The notes below the pieces were generated by a model that saw only the letters and a program-made list of their open reading frames with translations, ran no database searches and was not told the origin of the DNA. A stretch of 15,864 bases of DNA from UBA5336 sp039815055 (GTDB taxonomy: Bacteria; Pseudomonadota; Alphaproteobacteria; Caulobacterales; Hyphomonadaceae): positions 1-15,864 of the forward strand of contig JBCCAA010000065.1 in NCBI GenBank assembly GCA_039815055.1, written 5' to 3'. A program made the translations under genes and the position numbers. Each line of letters begins with the position of its first letter. Position 1 is the stretch's first letter. This document shows, in pieces, positions 7,518 through 13,945 of the stretch.

Positions 7518-8495
7518 ATGGCTGTTTACACCACCGTCAATGATGATGCCCTTGCGGATTTCCTCGCCGAATACGACCTCGGCGAGGCACGGGCATTCAA
7601 GGGCATTGCGGAGGGGGTCGAGAACTCCAATTACTATCTGGAAACAACGGGCGGGCGGTTCATTCTCACCCTGTTTGAAAAGCGGGTGAACGCGGCTGAT
7701 CTGCCCTATTTTGTCGGCTTGAAGCGCCATCTGGCCGCCAAAGGGTTTCCCTGCCCTGAGCCGATTATCGGACGAGATGGCGAGGCCCTGCGCACACTCT
7801 GTGACCGTCCTGCCCTGATCGTCAGCTTCCTGGAGGGACTAAGCCCGCGCCGACCCAATCGCGTGCAATGCCGGGAACTGGGTGCCGGACTGGCCCGAAT
7901 GCACGCCGTCCTGTCCGATTTCGAGTTGGAACGCCCAAATGATCTCGGCCCGGCAGACTGGCCAAAGCTCTGGGCAGGACGCGAAGTCGAAACCGACGCC
8001 CTGGCGCCGGGGCTTGCCCATGAGATCCGAGGCGACCTTGCGGCTATCGCAGCTGCAAAGTCGCTTTCCGATGACCTACCCCGTGGCACAATCCATGCCG
8101 ACCTTTTTCCCGACAATGCATTCTTCCTCGGTGACACATTCACCGGCGTTATCGACTTCTATTTCGCATGCACAGACGCGCTCGTCTACGACATCGCCGT
8201 GTGCCTCAACGCCTGGGCATTCGATGATGGAAGCGCACCCGGCCTTCAGTACAATTTTTCACGCGGCGCGGCCCTGCTCGCCGGCTATCAGAGCGTTCGC
8301 CCACTGACCGAGGCGGAACGCGCAGCCCTGCCCCTGCTTTGCCGCGGCGCGGCGCTGCGGTTTTTTCTGACACGGCTGGTGGATTGGACCGAAACGCCGG
8401 CCGATGCCTTGGTTAAGCCCAAAAATCCCCTCGACTATGCCCAGCGGCTTCGCTTTCATCGCGGGGCAGCAAGCGCTGGCGATTACGGCGCCTGA
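7518..8495 (+). CDS. thrB: Homoserine kinase
   Basis: A 325-residue cytosolic enzyme that phosphorylates L-homoserine with ATP to O-phosphohomoserine in threonine synthesis. It belongs to the aminoglycoside-phosphotransferase/choline-kinase-like ThrB of alpha- and gammaproteobacteria, not the GHMP-kinase ThrB of E. coli. Evidence: an N-terminal MAVYTTV, then GIAEGVENSNYYLET (29-43), YILTL-like FILTLFEKR (48-56), catalytic loop HADLFPDN (193-200) and metal-binding IDFYFA (212-217). No Shine-Dalgarno sequence is visible. The ATG overlaps the stop of a 14-codon open frame (TGATG at 7516-7520), so translation may be coupled to it. A membrane-protein gene and rnhA follow closely. Confidence 0.95.
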   Translation: MAVYTTVNDDALADFLAEYDLGEARAFKGIAEGVENSNYYLETTGGRFILTLFEKRVNAADLPYFVGLKRHLAAKGFPCPEPIIGRDGEALRTLCDRPALIVSFLEGLSPRRPNRVQCRELGAGLARMHAVLSDFELERPNDLGPADWPKLWAGREVETDALAPGLAHEIRGDLAAIAAAKSLSDDLPRGTIHADLFPDNAFFLGDTFTGVIDFYFACTDALVYDIAVCLNAWAFDDGSAPGLQYNFSRGAALLAGYQSVRPLTEAERAALPLLCRGAALRFFLTRLVDWTETPADALVKPKNPLDYAQRLRFHRGAASAGDYGA

Positions 8496-8500
8496 CAACC

Positions 8501-8507
8501 GGTGGAG
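8501..8507 (+). promoter_or_regulatory. Ribosome binding site of the membrane-protein gene
   Basis: GGTGGAG lies 5 bases before ATG 8513, in the 17-base gap after thrB. It supports the chosen start and co-transcription with thrB. Confidence 0.7.
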
Positions 8508-8512
8508 CAATC

Positions 8513-9130
8513 ATGGGCGGCCCAGCAGGCGTGGACTATTCCACATTGAGCGATAGCGGCGGCGATGGCCTGGTCATCGGCAAGTCGGTCATCAAGCGCG
8601 TTTGGCTTGCATCATTCCTGTCGGCCATTGGCGCGGTTGTCGCGGTGGCGCTGGCCGGCATAGTCATCTTGTTCGCAATCACAGGGATCAGCGCCCTTCT
8701 CGGCCAGGACAATTTTGATGGACTGGGACCAGCTACGCAAAACGCACCGATCCGCAGCGGTATGTTCGTGGCGGGTCTGGCATCTGTCCTGAACTGGTAT
8801 GTGTTTTACATTACCGTTCCCATCGTCACGCTGGTGCTTGGATTTTCACTCGGCCGGTTCCCAAAGCGCAGGATCGTGCGGCCCTTGCCCTATTTTCGGT
8901 GGGGCGCGATTTGGGGTGCCGTATTGGTGACCGCGCCCTGCTTGTTTGGTGTGGCCGTGACCGGTGGCTGGGATGAGACCACAGCAACCCAGGTCGCCCG
9001 CTATGGCAGCGGCGGTCTGACAGGCATGCTGATCGGGGGAGTTTCCGGCGCCGCGATTGGCGGCCTGTGGCTTGCGATCGTGCGCCCAGCCCGCCAGATC
9101 AGGGATGTCGACACGTCGGTCTTCACTTGA
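8513..9130 (+). CDS. Hypothetical four-helix membrane protein between thrB and rnhA
   Basis: A 205-residue protein I do not recognise. After about 28 polar, Gly/Ser/Asp-rich residues there are about four hydrophobic segments (roughly 31-62, 85-113, 130-150 and 165-190). A basic loop GRFPKRRIVRP (114-124) lies between the second and third and would face the cytoplasm by the positive-inside rule. The last segment is glycine-rich, with GSGGLTGMLIGG and GAAIGG, suggesting tight helix packing. No catalytic motif is seen. A good ribosome binding site sets the start, and the gene sits 17 bases after thrB and about 30 before rnhA, so it is probably in the same transcript. Its function has no obvious tie to either neighbour. 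Confidence 0.75.
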   Translation: MGGPAGVDYSTLSDSGGDGLVIGKSVIKRVWLASFLSAIGAVVAVALAGIVILFAITGISALLGQDNFDGLGPATQNAPIRSGMFVAGLASVLNWYVFYITVPIVTLVLGFSLGRFPKRRIVRPLPYFRWGAIWGAVLVTAPCLFGVAVTGGWDETTATQVARYGSGGLTGMLIGGVSGAAIGGLWLAIVRPARQIRDVDTSVFT

Positions 9131-9161
9131 AGCGATCTCTGACTCGTCGCACATGCCTCTT

Positions 9162-9596
9162 ATGGCAGACTTGATCGAAATCTGGACAGATGGCGCGTGC
9201 TCGGGAAATCCGGGACCGGGCGGTTGGGGCGCGCTTTTGGTGTCCGGGGAACACAAACGCGAATTGTGCGGTGGTGAGCCTGAAACCACCAACAATCGCA
9301 TGGAAATGATGGCTGCGATTGAAGCCCTGCAGGCCTTGAAAGGTCCATCCAAAGTAAAGCTGCACACCGACAGCACGTATCTGAAAGACGGCCTGACAAA
9401 GTGGATCCATGGCTGGAAACGCAATGGCTGGAAAACAGCTGCCAAGAAGCCCGTGAAGAACAAGGACCTGTGGCAAGTTCTCGAAGAATCAGCCGAGCGC
9501 CATGACATTGAATGGATCTGGGTGAAAGGCCATGCTGGCGATCCTGGCAACGAGCGCGCCGACGAACTCGCGCGGGCGGGCATTCCGGCCGGATGA
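9162..9596 (+). CDS. rnhA: Ribonuclease HI
   Basis: A 144-residue nuclease that cuts the RNA strand of RNA-DNA hybrids (Okazaki primers, R-loops) using two metal ions. With the start at 9162 the catalytic residues fall at D10, E48, D70, H124 and D134, exactly the numbering of E. coli RNase HI. The motifs are TDGACSGNPGPGGW, NNRMEMMAAIEAL, HTDSTY and VKGHAGDPGNERAD. The basic handle region KWIHGWKRNGWKTAAKKPVKNKDLW is intact (its pieces span 80-104). An in-frame ATG at 9153 would add only three residues and cannot be excluded; no clear ribosome binding site separates the two. A still longer frame reaching back to 9057 lies inside the membrane-protein gene and is not family-like. The rnhA-after-thrB order is familiar in alphaproteobacteria. 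Confidence 0.96.
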   Translation: MADLIEIWTDGACSGNPGPGGWGALLVSGEHKRELCGGEPETTNNRMEMMAAIEALQALKGPSKVKLHTDSTYLKDGLTKWIHGWKRNGWKTAAKKPVKNKDLWQVLEESAERHDIEWIWVKGHAGDPGNERADELARAGIPAG

Positions 9597-9602
9597 TGCC
9601 GC

Positions 9603-9622
9603 TACACCGCGTCATCGGTGTA
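9603..9622 (+). terminator. Hairpin after rnhA, possible terminator
   Basis: TACACCG (9603-9609) and CGGTGTA (9616-9622) form a perfect 7-bp stem with a 6-base loop, 6 bases after the rnhA stop. No T-run follows (CGACACTTTCC), so it is a weak candidate for ending the thrB-rnhA transcript. Confidence 0.4.
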
Positions 9623-9664
9623 CGACACTTTCCACTTGTGAATTTCTCCTGGCCGGACTAAGAG

Positions 9665-9687
9665 CTTTTGCTCAAGTTCAGCAAAAG
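9665..9687 (+). other. Second hairpin in the rnhA-nadA gap
   Basis: CTTTTGCT (9665-9672) and AGCAAAAG (9680-9687) form a perfect 8-bp stem with a 7-base loop, about 60 bases upstream of the putative nadA -35 box. Read on the plus strand it is followed by GGGGCTG, so it is not a typical terminator. It may be part of a two-hairpin termination region or a protein-binding site. The stretch 9688-9743 shows nothing I can identify. Confidence 0.3.
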
Positions 9688-9743
9688 GGGCTGCGGCGCT
9701 GAAGACGCTCGCCTCTTAATCTTCCGGTTTTAGTCACTGTGGC

Positions 9744-9771
9744 TTGAAATTGGGAAAAACACACCTATCTT
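9744..9771 (+). promoter_or_regulatory. Candidate sigma-70 promoter of the nad operon
   Basis: A -35 box TTGAAA (9744-9749) and a -10 box TATCTT (9766-9771) are separated by 16 bases, about 50 bases before the nadA start. A second -10-like TATACT at 9771-9776 has a 21-base spacing, which is too long. Transcription would begin near 9778, inside the palindrome described next, giving a leader of roughly 43 bases. Confidence 0.5.
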
Positions 9772-9789
9772 ATACTCATATTGAGCATA
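9771..9789. promoter_or_regulatory. Palindromic operator candidate before nadA
   Basis: The 19-base TATACTCATATTGAGCATA is an inverted repeat of two 8-base half-sites, TATACTCA and TGAGCATA. They match at 7 of 8 positions and flank a 3-base centre. It overlaps the -10/+1 region of the proposed promoter, so a bound dimer would block transcription. In alphaproteobacteria nadABC operons are reported to be controlled by dedicated repressors such as NadQ. That this site is a NadQ operator is my inference; no regulator gene is present in the window. Confidence 0.55.
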
Positions 9790-9808
9790 AGAAACAAGAA
9801 TGGGAAAT

Positions 9809-9813
9809 GGAGG
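9809..9813 (+). promoter_or_regulatory. Ribosome binding site that sets the nadA start
   Basis: GGAGG ends 7 bases before ATG 9821. It lies within the coding stretch that would belong to a start at ATG 9800, so 9821 is the more likely initiation codon. Confidence 0.75.
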
Positions 9814-9820
9814 CGTAGAC

Positions 9821-10966
9821 ATGGCGCGATTGATTGATGCTGGACCCGGCTGCCCTACCCCAACACCGCCACGCGCGGTTGAGGGTGAAAGCTATACCGA
9901 TGAGGTGAAAGCGGCCACTGATTCGCTGTACCCATTGGTGAAGGACTTCATCACGCCGCTGGAATGGCCGGCGATTGCGCCCCTGGTCCACGAGATCAAT
10001 GCATTAAAGGTGAAGCGCGACGCGGTGATCTTGGCCCACAATTACATGACGCCGGATATTTTCCGTCTGGTCGGCGATTTTCGCGGCGACAGCCTTCAGC
10101 TGGCGCGTGAGGCGGCCGAAACCGAAGCAAGCGTTATAGTCCAGGGCGGTGTGCACTTTATGGCCGAAACCTCGAAAATCCTGGCACCGGACAAGACGGT
10201 TCTGATCCCGGACATGCGGGCGGGCTGTTCGCTGGCGGCCTCGATTACCGGTGAAGATGTTCGCCTGATCAAAGCGCGATATCCGGATTATCCGGTGGTC
10301 ACCTACGTCAACACCACGGCCGACGTGAAGGCCGAGTGTCACATCACATGTACCAGCTCAAATGCCGCCCAGGTTGTTGAGCACATCGCCAAGGAATGGA
10401 ACACCGACACCGTCATTCTGGTGCCGGATCAGTATCTCGCCAAGAATGTGGCAGCCCAAACCGATATCCGGATCATCACCTGGCCGGGTGCGTGCGAAGT
10501 ACACGAACTGTTCAGCGCCGACGATGTGGACCAGCTGCGCGAAGCCCATCCAGGTGTCGTCATTCTGGCCCACCCGGAATGTCCACCCGACGTACTGCAG
10601 GCCGCAGATTTTGCAGGCTCTACGGCGGCACTCGCCAATTATGTTGGCGACAACAAGCCCGCGCGCGTCGTTCTGCTCACCGAATGTTCGATGAGTGACA
10701 ATGTGGCGGCTGAAAACCCCGGAGTGGACTTCATTCGTCCGTGTAATCTGTGCCCGCACATGAAGCGCATCACGCTGGAGAACATCCGCGATTGCCTGGT
10801 GGAAATGCAGTATGCCGTTGAGATTGATGAGCCTGTGCGCATTCAGGCCAAAGCTGCGATCGACGCCATGCTAGACCTACCAAAAATGGCCAAACCGGCA
10901 CCATTTGAAACCGGGCTGGTGCCGCTTGAGATCGAGGTCATTGAACGCGAAACGGAAGCGGCCTGA
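9821..10966 (+). CDS. nadA: Quinolinate synthase A
   Basis: A 381-residue cytosolic [4Fe-4S] enzyme that condenses iminoaspartate (from NadB) with dihydroxyacetone phosphate to form quinolinate. Family landmarks are LAHNYMTPDI (71-80), DFRGDSLQLAREA (86-98), QGGVHFMAETSKIL (109-121), PDMRAGCSLA (130-139), YVNTTADVKA, WPGACEVHE (221-229), HPEC and RPCNLCPHMK (306-315). The cluster cysteines are expected to be C136, C225 and one of C308 or C311. The start at 9821 is chosen for its GGAGG site; ATG 9800 would add seven residues. It is the first gene of the apparent nad operon, preceded by a promoter and palindrome. A gap of 66 bases separates it from the first of three secreted paralogues, the only loose junction before nadC. 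Confidence 0.97.
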   Translation: MARLIDAGPGCPTPTPPRAVEGESYTDEVKAATDSLYPLVKDFITPLEWPAIAPLVHEINALKVKRDAVILAHNYMTPDIFRLVGDFRGDSLQLAREAAETEASVIVQGGVHFMAETSKILAPDKTVLIPDMRAGCSLAASITGEDVRLIKARYPDYPVVTYVNTTADVKAECHITCTSSNAAQVVEHIAKEWNTDTVILVPDQYLAKNVAAQTDIRIITWPGACEVHELFSADDVDQLREAHPGVVILAHPECPPDVLQAADFAGSTAALANYVGDNKPARVVLLTECSMSDNVAAENPGVDFIRPCNLCPHMKRITLENIRDCLVEMQYAVEIDEPVRIQAKAAIDAMLDLPKMAKPAPFETGLVPLEIEVIERETEAA

Positions 10967-11032
10967 ATTAAGCCTTGAAACTGCCGGGTGCCCGGTGAAT
11001 TCTAGGGCTAAGAAACACAGGACGACCGCTCC

Positions 11033-11524
11033 ATGGCCAAAATAGTTTTATCGGCCATTCTTGGCGCGCTTGTCTGGGCCACTGTGGGTGCAGGCCTTGC
11101 TGTCGGTGACAGTGATCCGCAAGCTACCGCGTCAGACCCCACCGATGTGCTGGGCGTGTGGGCGTTTCAAACAAAACCCTACCGCGATGGCACCTGCGTC
11201 ATGACGGGCCGGATGCATCTGTCATCCAATTCCGAGGACGGGATTTATGATTGCGAGCTGACGGCGCTTGAGAAATGTTCTGTGTGGGGGCAGTCTTTGG
11301 TGCGCCAGTCCTGCACCGCCCGGCGGTTTGGCAACCAGGTCTCAGTGCGCTCCAACGTGGAAGAAGTGCTGGAGCGAAAATCTGAGATTGAGGGCATGAT
11401 CTTCAATTATGTGCCCGACAATTTTGCGCTAACGGTTCAAAGCTCCCAGCGTATGTATGGCGCTCTCGTATCGGCTGTCACCGCGCCCGTAGAGTTTCGA
11501 CGTAGTGACGAGGGCGTATCGTGA
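11033..11524 (+). CDS. Secreted four-cysteine protein, paralogue 1 of 3
   Basis: A 163-residue protein I cannot assign to a named family. Residues 1 to about 23 form a signal peptide (AKIV, a hydrophobic run, then Ala/Gly), so the product is probably periplasmic. The mature part has G41-V-W-A-F, four cysteines (C55, C74, C82, C94), VRQSCTAR (90-97), PDNF (128-131) and a closing EF.R....GVS. The same layout recurs in the next two genes, so all three are tandem duplicates. Four cysteines in an exported protein suggest two disulfide bonds, and alternating hydrophobic strands suggest a small beta-rich fold; both are inference. AGGA (11019-11022) is a modest ribosome binding site 10 bases before the ATG. 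Its TGA overlaps the GTG of the next gene. It lies between nadA and nadB with no obvious NAD-related motif. Confidence 0.82.
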   Translation: MAKIVLSAILGALVWATVGAGLAVGDSDPQATASDPTDVLGVWAFQTKPYRDGTCVMTGRMHLSSNSEDGIYDCELTALEKCSVWGQSLVRQSCTARRFGNQVSVRSNVEEVLERKSEIEGMIFNYVPDNFALTVQSSQRMYGALVSAVTAPVEFRRSDEGVS

Positions 11525-11973
11525 TCTTTCGCGCGTGCCTCATGATTCTGGGCTTGGCCGTCAGCTTGCCGTTCTCCGCAAATGGCGAGGCAGAGCCCAC
11601 AGGTGACCCACTGGCCATGATTTCAGGTCACTGGGCGTTCCAGAGCGAAACCTATGATGGCTGCAACTTCGGCGGCACGGCCTATTTCGCGCCCGACGAA
11701 CACGAAGGCGAGCTTCGCTGCGAGTTGACAGCGCGCCAAACCTGCATCGCCTATGAGTGGGTTGTTCGCCAAAGCTGCACCGCACGCTTGTCTGACAACC
11801 GACTGGTCGTGGAGTCAGAAATCGAAGAGTTTCTGGTGGGCGAGCCATCCCCCTCATATTGGCCCGACAATTTCATTCTGAAGATCCGCTCGAGCGAACG
11901 TATGACGGGCGTGCTGGTGTCCCACGGTAGTCATCCCACCGAGTTTGTGCGACAAACTCCGGGCGTGTCATGA
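11521..11973 (+). CDS. Secreted four-cysteine protein, paralogue 2 of 3
   Basis: A 150-residue paralogue of the preceding protein, starting with GTG in a GTGA overlap with its stop. The N-terminus (MIFRAC, then a Leu/Val-rich stretch to about residue 20) is a signal peptide. The mature core repeats GHWAF (36-40), C48, C67, C75, C86, CELTA (67-71), VRQSCTAR (82-89), PDNF (115-118), RSSERM.G and EFVR...GVS. The cysteine spacing is 19, 8 and 11, against 19, 8 and 12 in paralogue 1. It is clearly closer to paralogue 1 than to paralogue 3. C6 lies in the signal peptide and is not in a lipobox. The function is unknown; it is coupled by overlap at both ends. Confidence 0.82.
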   Translation: MIFRACLMILGLAVSLPFSANGEAEPTGDPLAMISGHWAFQSETYDGCNFGGTAYFAPDEHEGELRCELTARQTCIAYEWVVRQSCTARLSDNRLVVESEIEEFLVGEPSPSYWPDNFILKIRSSERMTGVLVSHGSHPTEFVRQTPGVS

Positions 11974-12416
11974 TGCGTTCGATGTTTATCCTGATCCTAG
12001 CCGCTCTCGGCGCTCCAGCAGCGCTGGCTGAAGATGATCCGTCCGGCATTTGGGAATTTCGCACTGAAATTGCCGACAAGGGTTGCGCCATAAGCGGCGT
12101 GATGACGATTGACCCGCTTGTGCCCGGCGAAAGTGTCCGCAACTGCCAGTTCGTGAGCGCGGAAACCTGCGGCCCGGATGACCCTGAGCCGACCTCCATG
12201 GAACAATCCTGCCGCATCATCCAGCAGGGCGAATTTTACCTGATCCGGTCCAAGGTGAACCAGTCACGCACGCCCGGACGCGGCATTGAGTACTATATGG
12301 CGGACAATTTCACCATTCGCTCCACCAGCGCCTCCACCATGGATGGCACCTGGTATGATGAGATGTTTGCGGACCACGTAAAGTTCTGGCGCAGCCGGGG
12401 TGGTGCTTCGTCTTGA
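11970..12416 (+). CDS. Secreted four-cysteine protein, paralogue 3 of 3
   Basis: A 148-residue, more divergent third member. The signal peptide is clear: MMRSMF, a hydrophobic run, then a likely cleavage site ALA|ED after residue 20. Shared landmarks are GIWEF (26-30), C39, C59, C67 and C81 (spacing 20, 8, 14), QSC in place of RQSCTAR, ADNF (111-114) in place of PDNF, and a C-terminal F.R..G.S. The invariant 8-residue step between the second and third cysteines supports common descent. It starts at ATG 11970 in an ATGA overlap; ATG 11973 directly after is an alternative. Its TGA (12414-12416) overlaps the TTG start of nadB, so ribosomes leaving this gene may supply NadB synthesis. Confidence 0.8.
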   Translation: MMRSMFILILAALGAPAALAEDDPSGIWEFRTEIADKGCAISGVMTIDPLVPGESVRNCQFVSAETCGPDDPEPTSMEQSCRIIQQGEFYLIRSKVNQSRTPGRGIEYYMADNFTIRSTSASTMDGTWYDEMFADHVKFWRSRGGASS

Positions 12417-13945
12417 GGTCTCCTTTGCAATCGGGATCGACGGATCAGGCCGATGTCCTGATCGTGGGCGCAGGGCTTGCCGGGCTGTTCCTGGCGCTGA
12501 AACTGGCCCCGCGCCGCTGTATCGTCATGTCGCCGGCCCCGCTCGGAAAGGCCGCCTCTTCGGCATGGGCGCAGGGCGGGTTGGCCGCGGCGCTGCATCC
12601 CTCAGACAGCCCGCAACAACACGCCGCCGACACGATTGCGGCAGGCGCAGGCCTGGTCGACCCCGTGGTTGCCCGTCTCATCGCTGAGGATGGCTCGGCC
12701 CGCGTGCGCGACCTGATCGAACTCGGCGTACCGTTTGATCGCACGCCCGATGGCGCCCTCGCCCTGTCTCTCGAAGCGGCGCATTCCCACCCCAGAGTGG
12801 CACGCGTGGCCGGGGATCTGGCCGGGCGCGCCATCATGAACGCGCTGGTCGGCGCCGTAGAGGCGTCTGAAACCATCACGGTGGTCGAGGGCCAGCGAGC
12901 CGTTGCGCTACTGCAGTCTGGCAGCGGCGCAGTTACGGGCGTTTTGGCAGAGGACTCTAATGGGCGAACCGAGCGCATTACAGTGCGTGAGACCGTGCTT
13001 TGCACCGGCGGTTCGGGTGGGTTGTTCGATGTCACAACCAACCCTAAAAGCGCCCAGGGCGACGCGCTGGCCATGGCCGCGCGATGTGGTGCGCTGATCG
13101 CGGATGCCGAGTTCGTCCAGTTCCACCCAACGGCCATGGATGTCGGGCTCGACCCGGCACCGCTGGCAACTGAAGCCCTTCGCGGCGAAGGCGCGATCCT
13201 CGTGAACACATCGGGCGAGAGGTTCATGGACCGATACCACGCCGATGGCGAGCTCGCCCCGCGCGATGAAGTAGCGCGCGCCATCCACCGCGAGCGCCTT
13301 GAAGGACGCGGTGCGTTTCTGGATACCCGCAAAGCGGTTGGTGACGCCTTTCCCGAACATTTCCCAACCGTCTTCAAGGCGTGCGAGGCAGCCGGGATCG
13401 ACCCGCGCCAGGACCTGATCCCGATTTCACCTGCCGCCCATTATCACATGGGCGGCGTGGTCAGTGACCTTTGGGGCAGGTCCACACTGGACGGATTGTC
13501 GGTGTGTGGCGAGTGCGCCTCGACAGGTGTCCACGGCGCCAACAGGCTCGCCTCCAACTCCCTGCTTGAGGCCGTTGTATTCGCTGCGAGGATTGCAGAA
13601 CGGATCGATGGCAGCGCGCTTCCAGAGCTGGACAAGACCGGCAAGGCAAGCGCGCCGCCCAACCTTCCGAACGACGCCATGGCAGAGCTACGGGTCGCGA
13701 TGCAGACCCATTGCGGTGTCGAGCGAAACAAGGCCGGCTTGGACCGACTGGGCCATACGCTTGAAAAGCTTGCCACCTCTGGTTGGAGCAACGCGCTGAA
13801 AGCTGCGCATCTTATCTGGTCCAGCGCCAGCGCGCGTAAAGAAAGCCGCGGCGGTCACTACAGAAGCGATTTTCCTGACATGGACACCGCCGGCGAACGC
13901 TCATTCAACCAGGTTCAGATCCGCCAATTGGAACCGCAGTCATGA
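12413..13945 (+). CDS. nadB: L-aspartate oxidase
   Basis: A 510-residue cytosolic flavoenzyme that oxidises L-aspartate to iminoaspartate, the first step of NAD synthesis. It has the succinate-dehydrogenase/fumarate-reductase flavoprotein fold: FAD motif GAGLAG (19-24), SSAWAQGGLAA (49-59), E121 in SLEAAHS, QFHPT (236-240), active-site LAPRDEVARAI (281-291), HYHMGG (343-348), and the CGECA, TGVHGANRLASNSLLE block (365-386). TTG 12413 is the likely start, as TTGA overlapping the previous stop. A second TTG at 12425 is the only nearby alternative, and the first Met (residue 39) lies inside the fold. The protein is a little shorter than E. coli NadB at the C-terminus but keeps the helical cap. 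It overlaps nadC by 4 bases. Confidence 0.97.
   Translation: MRSPLQSGSTDQADVLIVGAGLAGLFLALKLAPRRCIVMSPAPLGKAASSAWAQGGLAAALHPSDSPQQHAADTIAAGAGLVDPVVARLIAEDGSARVRDLIELGVPFDRTPDGALALSLEAAHSHPRVARVAGDLAGRAIMNALVGAVEASETITVVEGQRAVALLQSGSGAVTGVLAEDSNGRTERITVRETVLCTGGSGGLFDVTTNPKSAQGDALAMAARCGALIADAEFVQFHPTAMDVGLDPAPLATEALRGEGAILVNTSGERFMDRYHADGELAPRDEVARAIHRERLEGRGAFLDTRKAVGDAFPEHFPTVFKACEAAGIDPRQDLIPISPAAHYHMGGVVSDLWGRSTLDGLSVCGECASTGVHGANRLASNSLLEAVVFAARIAERIDGSALPELDKTGKASAPPNLPNDAMAELRVAMQTHCGVERNKAGLDRLGHTLEKLATSGWSNALKAAHLIWSSASARKESRGGHYRSDFPDMDTAGERSFNQVQIRQLEPQS

Noticed and set aside
7474..7518. Threonine-operon attenuator leader before thrB
   Set aside because: The short peptide has a single Thr and no Ile, and I see no alternative terminator/antiterminator stems.
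6948..7730. Minus-strand open frame (260 codons) spanning the MFS-thrB junction
   Set aside because: It overlaps two well-supported genes in antisense and has no recognisable motif.
10984..10995. Terminator between nadA and the first secreted paralogue
   Set aside because: CCGGG-TG-CCCGG has only a 2-base loop and no T-run, so it is too small to assume the operon ends there.
12445..13377. Minus-strand open frame (310 codons) across nadB
   Set aside because: Low-complexity Ala/Ser/Arg/Pro composition typical of the complement of GC-rich coding DNA; nadB motifs are complete on the other strand.
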